64,000 nt of DNA from Lagopus muta (Eukaryota; Chordata; Aves; Galliformes; Phasianidae): the NCBI RefSeq assembly GCF_023343835.1, contig NC_064438.1, positions 17,566,077 to 17,630,076 of the forward strand, written 5' to 3'. This document shows positions 52,418-61,207 of this stretch, piece after piece (the stretch's first letter is position 1; the number at the start of each line of letters is the position of its first letter). The notes under the pieces were generated by a model that searched no databases, was not told where the DNA came from, and saw only the letters and a list, made by a program, of their open reading frames with translations. Position numbers and translations under genes: made by a program.

Positions 52418-55400
52418 TTGAGTTCTTTTGAATTCTCCACAGTGCCATAGGTTTTTTTTTTTTGTTTAGCCTTGCACAAAGAGAACTGCTTGGCTTTGCA
52501 CCGACTGACCCAAAGTAGCTCTGGTTCCACAGCCAAGACCAGTTGGTTGAATCACCAGCCGTAACTTCATGAATAACATGGCACGCTCAGATGTGGGCAC
52601 CCCTCCATCACTGGCAGCAGCTGTCTGAATGGCAGCAGGGTGTGAGAAGCTGTGTGCACCCTCAAGGGCCATGGTTTGGCCAAGAGACCTGTGGGAGGGA
52701 GCACTACGAAATCATAAAGGCTGGAAAGATCACTAAGATCACTTAGTCCAACCATCGTCCCATACTTGTGACCATTCTAAACCGTGTCCCTCAGTGGATG
52801 TGCCCTTCAGCCCTGTGCTCGCGCCTTCCCCAGTTCGGCCTCGCTGCTACCTGGTGAGGTAGCAGTACCACACCCCAGAGGGAAAAACCTGCCCCTTGTG
52901 CCCCATGCATTTTGTAGATGAAGCATTAAGTGCTTTCAGGCTCATGCATCTAACTAATAAACGGATGTGTAAACAGGGAAAGGAGAGGGAAGAAAGAAGG
53001 AAACTGCCCTTTTAAATAAAAGACGAAAATGTGGTAAATATGGTAAGTATTACGCCAAGGTCTTTGCAAAGGCTTTCCCTACAATTTCTCTAATCAATCT
53101 GAAATCTAAATTCAAAGCTCTGTGTGTATGGTGAGTGTGTATGCGTGTTCCTTTATACCATCAATTGCAACCATATTCTTTTTGTGATCAAACCTTCTGC
53201 TACATGCTTTCAAATCTGCAGGCTTGCCCTTAAATCAAACTGACTTTTCAGAAAATGTAATTTATTATAATGACTAATTTCAAGTCATTGGCTTCTAATT
53301 CTTGATTCTCAAATATATATGACTTCTTCTTGCTCTCTGCAGTTTTCCATTTCATAAAGTAAGTCATGTTTAATAACCTATATGATTAAAAATGAAAGCA
53401 CGTGGAAAGGAATGAGATGGCAGAAAAATCATTAGCTGACCAAATTGCTGTTATTTTGAGGGAAACCTCCAGGAAGCATGATGAAGTGGGACTGTCTAGC
53501 CTCAAAATTGTAAATAACTGTTATGTCTTTATTTTTCAAGGGATAACCAGCCTGCTTGCCAATGGAGTTTACAGTGCTGCATATCCTTTGCATGATGTAA
53601 GTGATCTTGGAATGTATTTTCCATGTCTACTGTCTGACACCAAGCAGTTTTTAATATGTAATTCATTAATGGCATCATCCCAAACATTGATGCTCGGGAG
53701 CACAACTTCCTGCTTGCTTGTGTGATGACTGTAGTCATTTCTGCAGGCTGTGTCCATCACTGTGCCCACTGTTAATGAATTTCTCCCCTCTGTCCTACTT
53801 CTGGTGATCCTAAGTGATGTCTTTCATGAGATGTTCAAGTGTGCTAAGCCATAATGTTCACTGGGATAGAGAGGATTAGGGGGAGGTGGGGAATTTAGGT
53901 GGTGCCCATGCATGAGCTGGGGATCTTCATACTGTCAAGGTGAGTGATGTCAAACCTAAACGTGCTGGGAAGAGCCTGATGGATGGCTGTCAAAGTGGCG
54001 AAGGGACTGATGCACCTCTCCTTTGAGAAGAGGTTGAGAGAGCTAAGACTGCTCAGCCTAGAGCAGAGGACGCTCGGGGGATCTCATAAATGTGTCAAAA
54101 TACCCAAAGGAAGGGTGCGTAGATGATGGAGCCAGGCTGTGCTCATTGTTGCCCAGTGGGCACAAACTGGAGCACAGGAGGTTCTCTCTGACCATCAGAC
54201 AGCACTTCTGTGTTGGGTGTGTGATGGCATACATTTCTTAGAGAGGTTATAGACTTTCCTGAGAGATCTTCAGAAACTGCATGGACATAGTCCTGGGTAC
54301 TCTGCTCAGGGTATCCCTGCTGGAGCAGGGGTTGGACCAGATGGTTGGACCCCTCTGACCCCAACCGTTCTGTGATTCTGTGAGGCAGAGGCACACAGCA
54401 GCTGGGTGCTGGTGATACCTTCCCTTGGAAGTTCATGGCATGGCTAAAACTGTCAAACACAATCAGCCTTGTCCTCAGCCAGCCTTGCAAAAAGGCCTAG
54501 TGGATGTCAAGAGGACATTACAGAAATACTGCTCATGATGGGCTGGCTGCGTAAGAGTCTAGAGACTGCCAAGCCCAGTGCAGGCTGCCCCATGGGGAAC
54601 GTGTGAATGAAGCATGCTGTCTTAGTTTTCTGTCCTGTTTGCTGTGTCTCCAGTGTTTTATCTCCGGGTAACAGCAATCACAACAGGCCCGTTGCCTGCC
54701 TGATACTTATCGTGAACATCAGGCACTCGTAAGCTATAGTGATATCACTTAAAAATCCAGAACAGTTAAATAAACTTCTCTGCATGTACTGGCCCCACTT
54801 CTTTAGATAACTGCTGATGGGCTCTGTTTTAAGTAATTTATTTATTGTCTTCATTTACTCCTTTATCATACTTAAAAATAGCTCCACAGATGTAATCAGC
54901 CCTGAATGTTTGGAGACTTTGGGTACAGATCAGCTATCTCAGCTGCTCTCTCCTCTGTCAAGTGGCCTGAGGTGAACCCCAAACACCACGGAAATACCGC
55001 ATCCTTTCCCTTGACATTTTTAGGCCACCTTTATCACTTATTCATTTCTTTTTCCCCAGTGATGGACACCATTACTCTTTCTTAATGTGCCCGATGACAA
55101 GAGACAAAGTGTGCTATGACAAATGAACTCCTAAAATGCAACATTATTTTACAGATTGCTTTTCTGGTTTTGATGCATTAAGCAAGAGGGATCCATGGGC
55201 GTGCAGGAAGCATAGCAGCTCTGGGTGTGACTCACTGAATGACATGAGTTTTCTTTCTTTAAAGGGTGACTATGAAGGTGAAAATGTCGAACCCAATGAC
55301 AGAAAAGTAAGTGGATATAAGGGGGTTGACAGACTTATGAAAGTCCCAGCCTGAAGTTACCTGCTGGAATCTGGGCATCGCCCAGATTTCGCACACCATA

Positions 55401-58400
55401 TCACAAAAATGCCATGCAGTAGAAGTATGTGAATACTTTCTAACGTTTCAGTTTGCCTCCATGTGGAGCTCAGTATGGCTATGTATGAAATGCCAGCTTA
55501 GTAACAGTGCACTTCTTACCATGTTAGTACTGAGAGCATTTAGACACAGCACCTAAAGTTAGGGTGCTGCAACTTCAGGTCTGAATGAGAGAATATGCTC
55601 AACTATCTTCAGATATCCATACCCAGCACAAACCCTGCTTTGTGCCACAGCCAACCATGCAAAATTCATTGCAGTCTCTTGGATTAATGTGCTGCTACTC
55701 TGGAGCATGGGGTTAGAATCAGGCCCCAAAAGTGGGCATGTCAGCTAATGGGAAGGATAGAGACTGGCTCATTCTTCATAAACACTCAATTTTTATTTCC
55801 ATTTAAGCTTTAATATGAAGCACATCCAGAGGTGGTCCTATTGGGTGTATACTGATTACTGTATCATTTTCTGCATAACCCTGCAGTTTAAATTATTTTT
55901 AGTGTATGTATACTGAAAAAAAAAAAACATGTTTAGTAACCATTCTGAGGGAATACTTCTCATAAAAAAATGCAAATTTCCCTACATTTTGCAGAAATGT
56001 CAGTTTCTTAAATTTGGAGTGGAATTTCTGCACACTGGTGACCATGCTCCTTTAGAGCACATCAGCTCACTATCAGTGTGTCAAAAGAGAGCTTGGGCCT
56101 GCTCCTGAACTCTCTGCTTCATGAGAGGAGTTAATGAATTTGATTGCCACGTAATTTGGGCTGCTAGACTGCCTGCCTTTGCCTTCCAACTTGTTTCACA
56201 GCCACATTTCCATGAGGAAAAGCGTGGTTCAGGGTGTAGAAGTGGGTTCAAACCCTTAATGTTGGCCTTGTGAAAATAGGTATCCAAAATTAGAGGTTTG
56301 CTGGGCCTAACATGCAAATGAGTCATCAGGAGACAGCTACTGTTAATTTCCAACCCCTTCTCCTCCCCATTGATTTGTGTTAAAAATACCACATGCTTAT
56401 CATTTCATCATTGAGCAATACACCCCTGTAAAATGATGAAACATGGATGAAAGTCCATGTTTTGTAAATCAGCTGGATTACCGTCTTCACTACTAGCCTC
56501 ACAGATGCACTTATTTCACAAGTTCACTGTCTGTTTTGAAATGTTTACCTTGGCTTTTGGCTTCTAATTTCTTCAAATAATCTCTTGGTGTGCTTTGGCA
56601 CATCTCTTCTGGTTTCTTGAAGCTTTCTTTAATCTAATCCGGTGCTAGGCCAGACTGTGCCTTTCTTACAACAAAATTAAATTTGAGACATAGAAATGAA
56701 GTAAATATTTAGGGATAGCTCACTGATCTTCTATAATCATGTCTTTGAAGCTACGCTTTGAATATCAAGCTGATAAATGTCAAGATAAATGAGATAATTC
56801 ATTTGTACTTTAACTGCAAACTTGGTTTGAAGCGGCATACAAAAGTGAAAAATGACACAGATGCAAAATCTCCTTCATTTAGTGTTTCCTGATAGGCTTG
56901 GCCAGATTAGCTTACTGAGGAATCATCTCATTTCCAGCACTAACTTATCTTATTAAAAGGAAATAAAAAAAAAGAAGAAGTTTCAGCTGGTACACATGAA
57001 TGTTGAATTGTCTGAATCATTGCATGTTTCCCGAGCACAAGCAGCAGAGCTGAAACTCTTGGAAAAATGGTTGAAAGAAACCTGCAGTAGAATGAAAAAT
57101 CACATACGCAAGAATGCTGATCTTTAATAAAAACCTGCCTTTCAGGTTTCACTTTCTGCCCTTATGGTTGTAAGGAAACTAGTAAAGATGAATTATTTTC
57201 AGGAAAGAGGGGAAAATCCATAGTCCACTTTTATTTTTGACATCACATTTCCATGGAAGGAAAGTCGTAATTTTGAGTGATTCAAAAGCACAATGGAGCA
57301 GTTCAACTTGGAAGATCTGACCAATGATTTGGCAGGAGAATTGCTAACTGCTCTGGAAACCCTGTTGGCTCTGCACTGTGATGCTTGAGATAGGGCAATC
57401 TGTGGGCAGTGGCCGGAGTGCCCAACCTGCCCGGCCTGCTTGGCTTCAAGGAGCATGGCTGCATGTGCCAAGCTTCTCCTGCCACAGGCATAGAGCCTAT
57501 AGACTTGAGCAGTGGCATCCTGCTTGGGCTGCTCCCCTAGGAAGTGGTCTCAGAAACGACCAACAGATTATCTCCTTGAAATATTAGTTATCTGTTCAGT
57601 AATGTATTCCCTATCTCTTTTAACTTGATTAAACCAAGGAGACAAGCTGAAAAGGAAGGCATGAATTCTAAAGCATGTGTAGACAGGCTGGTTCCCTCAT
57701 TCCAGGAAAAGCAGGCTGGTACAGGTAGCCAGTGAGAACAGTTCTTTTTATCCAGTGTGTATTAGACACATTGATTTCTTGTTCAGTCTGTTAGGTGAAC
57801 TAAAAATTAGATCAGAGAAGCACTGTTGATATATTTTACAAAGTAAAAGAGAAGTTGAAGGTCTCAGAGGAGCCTGTTTTTATGAGAGATTCAATTTTAT
57901 AAATCATTAATAGGGATCATTGTTCTTCTTGGCCTGTATCCTATCCAAAAGGATGAGAGGAAATCATCACATACTTGTAGTTTAAAGCTGAGCATCTCTT
58001 AAATGTGGGTTTCAAGGCAGCTCTGCACAGCTCCTCTTGATGAACACTGAATATTGGTGCAGTGGAAACAAACCCACTAATGCTTGTTTTCTCTGTCTTG
58101 TTAACTCAAAGCATGTTCATCTTTTCTATATGTACTGCTAAATTCCTTCTGCAGGTCATAAAATCAGGACTGCTCTCCCCATCTCTGCTGTAGTTATCCA
58201 TCAATCCCATTGCTGAAGAGCCTTTTAATGTACTAGAATTCATCACTGCATTATAGCATGCCAGATCATCAAATTTGCTTTTAATACTTAATGCAGACCA
58301 TGTATATTGGCAGATCTGAGTTATGTGTTGAAACCACAAAGCATGAGCACTGCAAAGGAGAAATCTGCCCTGCATGTTGGGATTCAGCTTTCACCTTCCT

Positions 58401-60672
58401 TTCTCTTTTACAGCTCCTGTGTGAGGAGTGGGCAAGCTATGGAGTGTTCTATAAGTACCAGCCCATTGATCTGGTGAGGTGAGAGCCAACCCTGAGGGCA
58501 TGTTCTTGCACTGCAGCCATGCCTGCCAGTGCCCTGCAGTGCTTCGGTCCTGTGGAGCCACCCCATAATGCTCCCAAGGACGTGCAGCTGTGTATGTTTG
58601 CATCTCTGTGTCAAGCAGGAGTCCCTGCATATACATCTCCAGCCACCATGATGGAAGCCAGGGGAGCTAGGGCGGGCAGGGAGGAGGTTTGTGTGGGTTT
58701 TCAATACTTTCTGTGTGTTTCATTCACTCTTGGTAAGAGCAGAGACTCTCTGGAGTAACTGTGCTACAGAAAAAGAGGGGCTTTGGTAAGAGGAATAGCT
58801 CTCAGGACATCCAGAGTTATCAACTTATGCAGCAGAAACACAGGAAAACAGTGTTCAGTTGGACTAACTGGCTTTCATGGTGCCTGCATCACTGGATTAA
58901 CTCCATGCATGAAAAAGAGAGTCCTCTGAGGAAAACATTCCCACAGGTCATTGGATCTTACTTTCTCCATGTTTAATCCAGCTGTGATTCATAATTTTAG
59001 CCACGTTATATTTTAAGAAATAGGAAACATTTTTTCCTCTCTCTTTTTAAAAATCTTTAATGTTTTTCAGAAAATACTTTGGAGAGAAGATTGGACTATA
59101 TTTTGCCTGGCTGGGAGTTTATACACAAATGCTTATTCCAGCTTCCATTGTAGGGATTATCGTTTTCCTATATGGCTGTGCAACTGTGGATGAGAACATA
59201 CCAAGGTAAAAGCAAATAAAAAAAAATAAGCAACAGATGTTTCTATCATTTGGGGCAATTAGAATTTCAAAATAAAATGTTACCTGCGTAGATGCTCTGT
59301 CACTAATAACTAGAGCAAGCACAGCTGAAAACTGTGGCTCCCATTTCTTGGGCTTTTCCTTGCACCTCTTGCAGTGCCCTGTCTGTGTGTGCCATGGCAT
59401 TCCCAGGTCTGGCTGCCAGCTGGCACTGGCCAGAGTGCAGTGAGTGCTCTCTGTCCATGTTCCTCTTCACGTCCTGCGTGTTTCATCCTTTGGGAGCTGT
59501 GTTTGAAGGGGGTGGGTGAGCTCCGTGGGATGGGGGGGCTGCAGTCCCACAGGTTCGTGTTCCAGTAAGTGATGGAGATATACCAAGGGCTGAGTGTGGG
59601 CACCAGAACTGCAGCATGTCTTAAGATCATTAGCAGTTATTGTTAATGTTACTTTGTTGAGCTGTGCTGAATGTACTAAAATTAATTCTTGGCTGGGTGC
59701 TCAGGTGTGGGGTTTTTTTTCTAATGCAGATCATTATATGAAACTAACAAAAGGCTGCTGATGATAGGTTTTGGTGCTCCCTTCTTAAAATGCTGAAAAG
59801 CATATTGTGTGACATGAAGATAAATCAAGAATATGTATGTCTAAACTAAGCAATTGCAGTCAGATTAACAAAGTCGTGATGTCCCACTATTTTTAAATTT
59901 CAGTACGTTTTGTTATTATAATAATTATAAAGCCCTATGATTTTGCATTATTTGCCCCGCGTGCATCATCAGCTGTAGATGAAAATTACATAGTTTGTAC
60001 AACAACCAAGAGCAGTGATTAACAAAGCAGATTAATGGATATCAGAAAATAGATTTCTTTTTCTTTTTTGGTTAAGATTGCTTTGTACTGCTTCCAACAG
60101 TGGAAGAAAGTCAAAAACGTTACTATTGGTCGTGTGCAGATGGAGTGCAGAGAAATTAAATTTGTTGAACTCCAGTGTGTTGATCCTCAGCACTTCCCTT
60201 GTACTTTATCTGTTGCTGTGGTTAGTATTTTAAAATAAGTTTATTTTGTTGTTTTTTTTTTTTAACAATAATATTCTATAAAAGCAGAGTCTTTTGCATC
60301 TGCTATTTCAGCCCCTCCGTTAGCATGGGTTATGGATGAAGTTGCTGACTAGGCCAAGAGAGGGAAAGAATACAAGAGTAGCATTTGGTGGTCCTACAGA
60401 TCAGAAACAGATACTGTGCCGAGTAGAGTGGCCCATCAGAAATGACTGTCAGAGCTTGGCTGTTGAGCCATACTGACATTGCCTTTCATGTGTTGTATTG
60501 CTTCTTTGCAGTATGGAAATGTGTGACCAGAGAAACAATATCACCATGTGTCCCTTGTGTGACAGAACATGCAGTTACTGGAAGATGAGCTCCGCTTGTG
60601 CGACTGCTCGTGCAAGTCATCTGTTTGATAACCCTGCAACTGTCTTCTTCTCAGTCTTCATGGCTCTCTGGG
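10567..60672 (+). CDS. ANO1: Anoctamin-1 (TMEM16A) calcium-activated chloride channel, 5' part, 12 coding exons
   Basis: Spliced as 10567-10624, 42335-42513, 44286-44609, 46361-46459, 47547-47698, 48780-48834, 50401-50452, 53541-53596, 55265-55306, 58414-58478, 59071-59205 and 60512-60672, giving 1378 nt (459 codons plus one base). All introns are GT-AG and all phases agree. Hallmark strings include [53 protein letters not shown] and [20 protein letters not shown], which match mammalian ANO1 more closely than other anoctamins as I remember them. The family forms homodimeric plasma-membrane chloride channels gated by cytosolic calcium. The window covers the cytosolic N-terminal domain (residues 1 to about 365), TM1 (about 368-396), the cysteine-rich first extracellular loop (about 406-445) and the start of TM2. 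Pore and calcium-site helices lie beyond the window. No frameshift or stop was seen. Gene identity is very secure; the first-exon assignment is less so. Confidence 0.96.
12356..12382. repeat. A27 homopolymer
   Basis: Uninterrupted run of 27 A in intron 1, preceded by GGCAGGAGG. I saw no target-site duplication or retrogene body beside it. Confidence 0.9.
12970..13145. promoter_or_regulatory. TAAT-dense block, candidate homeodomain-bound element
   Basis: About fifteen TAAT/ATTA cores in 175 bp, including GCTAATAATTAATC, GATTTAATTAGG and CATCATTAATG, between more GC-balanced flanks. It is not a simple repeat, since the words differ. This pattern is common in conserved developmental enhancers, but conservation was not tested. 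Confidence 0.35.
16190..16440. promoter_or_regulatory. Possible conserved non-coding block in intron 1
   Basis: AT-rich but not repetitive, with CCAAT (AACCAATGG), GTTAATTATT, TATTGATC, CATTTAATCAG and ATTGTTGATT words packed together. No coding frame or repeat family is recognisable. The call rests only on composition and motif density. Confidence 0.22.
17405..17505 (+). mobile_element. CR1 LINE 3' end remnant, sense
   Basis: It reads AAGGTGTCCCTGTCCACTGG, then TAGATGGTCTTTAAGATCCC, GTCCAACCCAATTCATTCAG and GATTCTCTGA, a diverged copy of the last ~90 bp of CR1. Confidence 0.75.
19581..19602. repeat. (TTTTA)n microsatellite
   Basis: About four units of ATTTT ending in a T run. Confidence 0.85.
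21153..21190. repeat. 20-bp tandem duplication
   Basis: AGTAATACTTTGGTT occurs twice, 20 bp apart, making about 1.9 copies. Confidence 0.8.
23125..23160. repeat. Polypyrimidine tract
   Basis: CTTTC/T-rich run ending in CCCCTCTCT, adjacent to the CA-rich tract that follows at 23193. Confidence 0.8.
23193..23232. repeat. Imperfect CA/CG alternating repeat
   Basis: Alternating purine-pyrimidine dinucleotides (CACGCACGCGCGCACACACA and related) over about 40 bp. The pattern can adopt Z-DNA. Confidence 0.85.
24143..24197 (+). mobile_element. CR1 LINE 3' end remnant, sense
   Basis: AGTTGGAACTAAATGACCTT, TTGGGTCCCTTCCAACCCAA and the ATTCTCTGAT ending match the CR1 terminus. Confidence 0.75.
26253..26287. 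repeat. TA-rich microsatellite
   Basis: An interrupted TA run (TATATGTATATATATATATA and following). Confidence 0.85.
26598..26619. repeat. A22 homopolymer
   Basis: Uninterrupted A run in intron 1. Confidence 0.9.
27113..27140 (+). repeat. tRNA-like head (A-box), possible tRNA pseudogene or SINE remnant
   Basis: CTGTGGCCAAGTGGTTAGAGC resembles the 5' half of a serine-type tRNA, with TGGCCAAGTGG matching the RNA polymerase III A-box. No B-box or cloverleaf completion follows, so it is not an intact tRNA gene. Confidence 0.3.
28760..28780. repeat. T21 homopolymer in a pyrimidine tract
   Basis: Uninterrupted T21 within a longer T/C tract (about 28737-28788). Confidence 0.9.
31640..31732 (+). 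mobile_element. CR1 LINE 3' end, sense
   Basis: GGTGGGTTGGACCTGATGAT, CTTAGAGGCCTTTTCCAAC and TTCTATGAT are close to the CR1 3' consensus. It is short and 5'-truncated. Confidence 0.88.
36839..36862. repeat. (TTTA)n microsatellite
   Basis: Five to six uninterrupted TTTA units. Confidence 0.9.
38925..39230 (+). mobile_element. CR1 LINE 3' fragment, sense
   Basis: Landmarks in order are TATCTAAAGGAGGGGGCTAT, GACAGGACAAGGTGGAATGG, GGAGAGATTTAGACTAGACA, ATTGCCCGGAGAGGTGTTGG, CCTGGAGGCATTCAGG and a terminal GATTCCATAATTCCATAAT. It is one of the longer CR1 copies in the window and has no coding capacity. Confidence 0.92.
39590..39690. promoter_or_regulatory. TAAT/TTAAT-dense block in intron 1
   Basis: AT-rich, non-repetitive segment with AAATAATTTAG, CATTTAATTTGAG, GATTAAATTATTG and TTAATATGATTAAC. 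A candidate homeodomain-type element by motif density only. Confidence 0.22.
40440..40485. repeat. 23-bp tandem duplication
   Basis: GCTGTATTATTATGTATTT occurs twice, 23 bp apart. A third GCTGT and an A14 run follow. Confidence 0.88.
42335..42513 (+). CDS. ANO1: ANO1 coding exon 2
   Basis: The acceptor is CTTTTCCTTTCAG and the donor is ACA|GTGAGT. It covers residues 20-79. The first part is an acidic stretch ([13 protein letters not shown]). It is followed by [17 protein letters not shown], whose Met (ATG 42406-42408, residue 44) aligns with Met1 of the usual human and mouse ANO1 reference proteins, and by [14 protein letters not shown], a conserved anoctamin-1 N-terminal motif. The ATG at 42406 has G at -3 and could serve as an alternative start if a transcript begins nearby. 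Length is 179 nt, entering in phase 1 and leaving in phase 0. Confidence 0.95.
42514..44285 (+). other. ANO1: ANO1 intron 2
   Basis: GTGAGT to CTTCCAG. I see no repeat family or coding exon in it. Confidence 0.9.
44286..44609 (+). CDS. ANO1: ANO1 coding exon 3 (largest N-terminal exon)
   Basis: The acceptor is CTGCTTCCAG and the donor is GAT|GTAAGG. It has 324 nt, 108 codons, residues 80-187, phase 0 to 0. It opens with [19 protein letters not shown] and [17 protein letters not shown], the start of the globular cytosolic domain. A variable linker with PLPGKG follows, then [16 protein letters not shown] and [11 protein letters not shown]. The linker and acidic helix differ most from mammals. 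At the position where human ANO1 has the internal Met (PPMDYHEDD) the sequence reads PHADCHEDD. Because the exon is in phase at both ends, skipping would keep the frame. A CR1 copy begins about 65 nt after the donor. Confidence 0.97.
44674..45110 (-). mobile_element. CR1 LINE 3' fragment, antisense
   Basis: Read on the + strand it shows the reverse complement of the CR1 terminus (TCACAGAACCAAAAGGGTTG, GGAGGGACCTCTAGAGATCA) and then GAGTCCAGCCCCCTGCTAA, TGGGTCTTGAATGCCTCCAG and ATGAGATCCCCTCTCAGCC. It begins about 65 nt downstream of the exon 3 donor, so it inserted very close to the exon. Confidence 0.92.
46331..46356 (+). repeat. ANO1: T26 run forming the exon 4 polypyrimidine tract
   Basis: Uninterrupted T26, then AAAG, then exon 4. 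It serves as the polypyrimidine tract of the acceptor. Runs this long usually vary in length between individuals. Confidence 0.92.
46361..46459 (+). CDS. ANO1: ANO1 coding exon 4
   Basis: It encodes residues 188-220: [19 protein letters not shown] followed by [14 protein letters not shown]. This is a near-invariant block of the ANO1 cytosolic domain. The 99-nt exon is phase 0 to 0, so it could be skipped in frame. The acceptor is unusual: an uninterrupted T26 run at 46331-46356 followed directly by AAAG. The donor AAA|GTAAGC is strong. Confidence 0.97.
46460..47546 (+). other. ANO1: ANO1 intron 4
   Basis: GTAAGC to CCCCCTCAG. Nothing else recognisable. Confidence 0.9.
47547..47698 (+). CDS. 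ANO1: ANO1 coding exon 5
   Basis: The acceptor is TTTTCCCCCTCAG and the donor is CACTT|GTAAGT. It covers residues 221-270 and two bases of codon 271. It starts [20 protein letters not shown] and contains [20 protein letters not shown] and FSREKQH. The last Leu codon is split TT|A with exon 6. The exon is 152 nt and fits the cytosolic N-terminal domain of ANO1. Confidence 0.97.
47699..48779 (+). other. ANO1: ANO1 intron 5
   Basis: GTAAGT to TTTTAACAG. Nothing else recognisable. Confidence 0.9.
48780..48834 (+). CDS. ANO1: ANO1 coding exon 6
   Basis: A 55-nt exon that completes Leu271 and encodes [18 protein letters not shown] (residues 272-289). The acceptor is TCTTTTAACAG and the donor is ATA|GTAAGT. 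It carries a conserved Asp/Phe-rich segment of the cytosolic domain. Confidence 0.96.
48835..50400 (+). other. ANO1: ANO1 intron 6
   Basis: GTAAGT to CTTCTACAG. Nothing else recognisable. Confidence 0.9.
50401..50452 (+). CDS. ANO1: ANO1 coding exon 7
   Basis: A 52-nt exon encoding [17 protein letters not shown] (residues 290-306) and the first base of Gly307. The acceptor is TTTTTTTTACTTCTACAG and the donor is ATGG|GTAAGG. The basic string KRTTCTKAK is characteristic of ANO1 and close paralogues. Confidence 0.96.
52387..52412. repeat. T26 homopolymer
   Basis: Uninterrupted T26 in intron 7, with a second T-run about 40 nt downstream. Confidence 0.9.
52708..52805 (-). mobile_element. CR1 LINE 3' end remnant, antisense
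   Basis: GAAATCATAAAGGCTGGAAA, GATCACTTAGTCCAACCATC and CGTGTCCCTCAGTG are the reverse complement of a CR1 terminus. Confidence 0.8.
53541..53596 (+). CDS. ANO1: ANO1 coding exon 8
   Basis: A 56-nt exon finishing Gly307 and encoding [18 protein letters not shown] (residues 308-325). The acceptor is TATTTTTCAAG and the donor is GAT|GTAAGT. It enters in phase 1 and leaves in phase 0, so skipping this exon alone would shift the frame. Confidence 0.96.
53597..55264 (+). other. ANO1: ANO1 intron 8
   Basis: GTAAGT to CTTTAAAG. About a quarter of it is a sense CR1 copy. Confidence 0.9.
53960..54383 (+). mobile_element. CR1 LINE 3' fragment, sense (longest sense copy in window)
   Basis: Landmarks include GAGAAGAGGTTGAGAGAGCT, GACTGCTCAGCCTAGAGCAG, GGGGGATCTCATAAATGTG, GGGCACAAACTGGAGCACAG, CATGGACATAGTCCTGGGTA, GGGGTTGGACCAGATGG and the terminal GATTCTGTGA. 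It is non-coding and 5'-truncated. Confidence 0.93.
55265..55306 (+). CDS. ANO1: ANO1 coding exon 9 (42-nt mini-exon)
   Basis: It encodes [14 protein letters not shown] (residues 326-339), phase 0 to 0. The acceptor is TTCTTTCTTTAAAG and the donor is AAA|GTAAGT. Mammalian ANO1, as I recall it, has Phe where Pro335 stands here (NVEFNDRK). It is small and in frame at both ends, so it could be a cassette exon. Confidence 0.95.
55307..58413 (+). other. ANO1: ANO1 intron 9
   Basis: GTAAGT to CTTTTACAG. Unique AT-rich sequence with A-runs near 55917 and 56966. No repeat family recognised. Confidence 0.9.
58414..58478 (+). CDS. ANO1: ANO1 coding exon 10
   Basis: A 65-nt exon encoding [21 protein letters not shown] (residues 340-360) and two bases of Arg361. 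The acceptor is CTTTCTCTTTTACAG and the donor is GTGAG|GTGAGA. This is the amphipathic lead-in to the first membrane helix. Confidence 0.97.
58479..59070 (+). other. ANO1: ANO1 intron 10
   Basis: GTGAGA to GTTTTTCAG, the shortest intron here (592 nt). Nothing else recognisable. Confidence 0.92.
59071..59205 (+). CDS. ANO1: ANO1 coding exon 11 (TM1)
   Basis: It completes Arg361 and encodes [19 protein letters not shown], then the hydrophobic run [17 protein letters not shown], then ATVDENIP (residues 362-405). The hydrophobic stretch is transmembrane helix 1, entering from the cytosolic side after the basic RKYFGEK. The acceptor is TTAATGTTTTTCAG and the donor is CCAAG|GTAAAA, weaker than its neighbours. 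Length 135 nt. Confidence 0.97.
59206..60511 (+). other. ANO1: ANO1 intron 11
   Basis: GTAAAA to TTCTTTGCAG. A non-repetitive AT-rich stretch near 59900-60055 contains many TAAT/TTAT words. Confidence 0.9.
60512..60672 (+). CDS. ANO1: ANO1 coding exon 12 (first extracellular loop, start of TM2)
   Basis: It completes Ser406 and encodes [20 protein letters not shown], then [19 protein letters not shown] and [14 protein letters not shown] (residues 407-459). It holds five closely spaced Cys residues of the anoctamin extracellular loop and an N-glycosylation sequon (NIT). The C-terminal hydrophobic part begins TM2. The donor is TGGG|GTAAGA. The next codon is split after its first base and continues beyond 64000. 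Length 161 nt. Confidence 0.97.
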
Positions 60673-61207
60673 GTAAGAAGATGTATGCCTTGATGTTAAG
60701 TTTTTAATTATTTAAGATATAACAGGAAGGAGCAGAAGAGATAAAGCAGTATATTTATACTCAGTTAATTATATTAAGGACTTCTCTTTCTTCCCCCTCC
60801 ACCCCCGCCATGAAACTGCCACTCCCAGATTTATATTCTGGACTGAAAGCTAAAATTCAAGAAGTTGCTCAAGATGAATGTCAAATGAAATTGTTAAGCA
60901 TCTGTCATAAAACTGCAGCATGGTATGTCAAAATTTCATTAACAAGATTGCATAGCTTGCCAAAAAAATCTATTTGCAAAGCCAGCTTCCACTTTAGAGC
61001 ATTACGGAAGAACTGTATTGATGTACTTTGGGGTTGAGGGGAGGGCTCCATGGGGAAGTGTAATGGCCTTTAACGTCTCTGGACAAACCAACATTGATTC
61101 CTGAGCGTGTTCCGAGATGCAATTAAGTTTATCAGCAAGAAGACATCAAGCATGCAGACCATGAGCTGGGAATTGTGTCATAATAGGTACTTTTTCTAAT
61201 GCCGACT

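Larger units (their letters stand above)
50453..53540 (+). other. ANO1: ANO1 intron 7
   Basis: GTAAGG to TTTTTCAAG. It contains a T/TTTA-rich tract near 51634-51662, a T26 run at 52387-52412 and a short antisense CR1 remnant at 52708. Confidence 0.9.
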
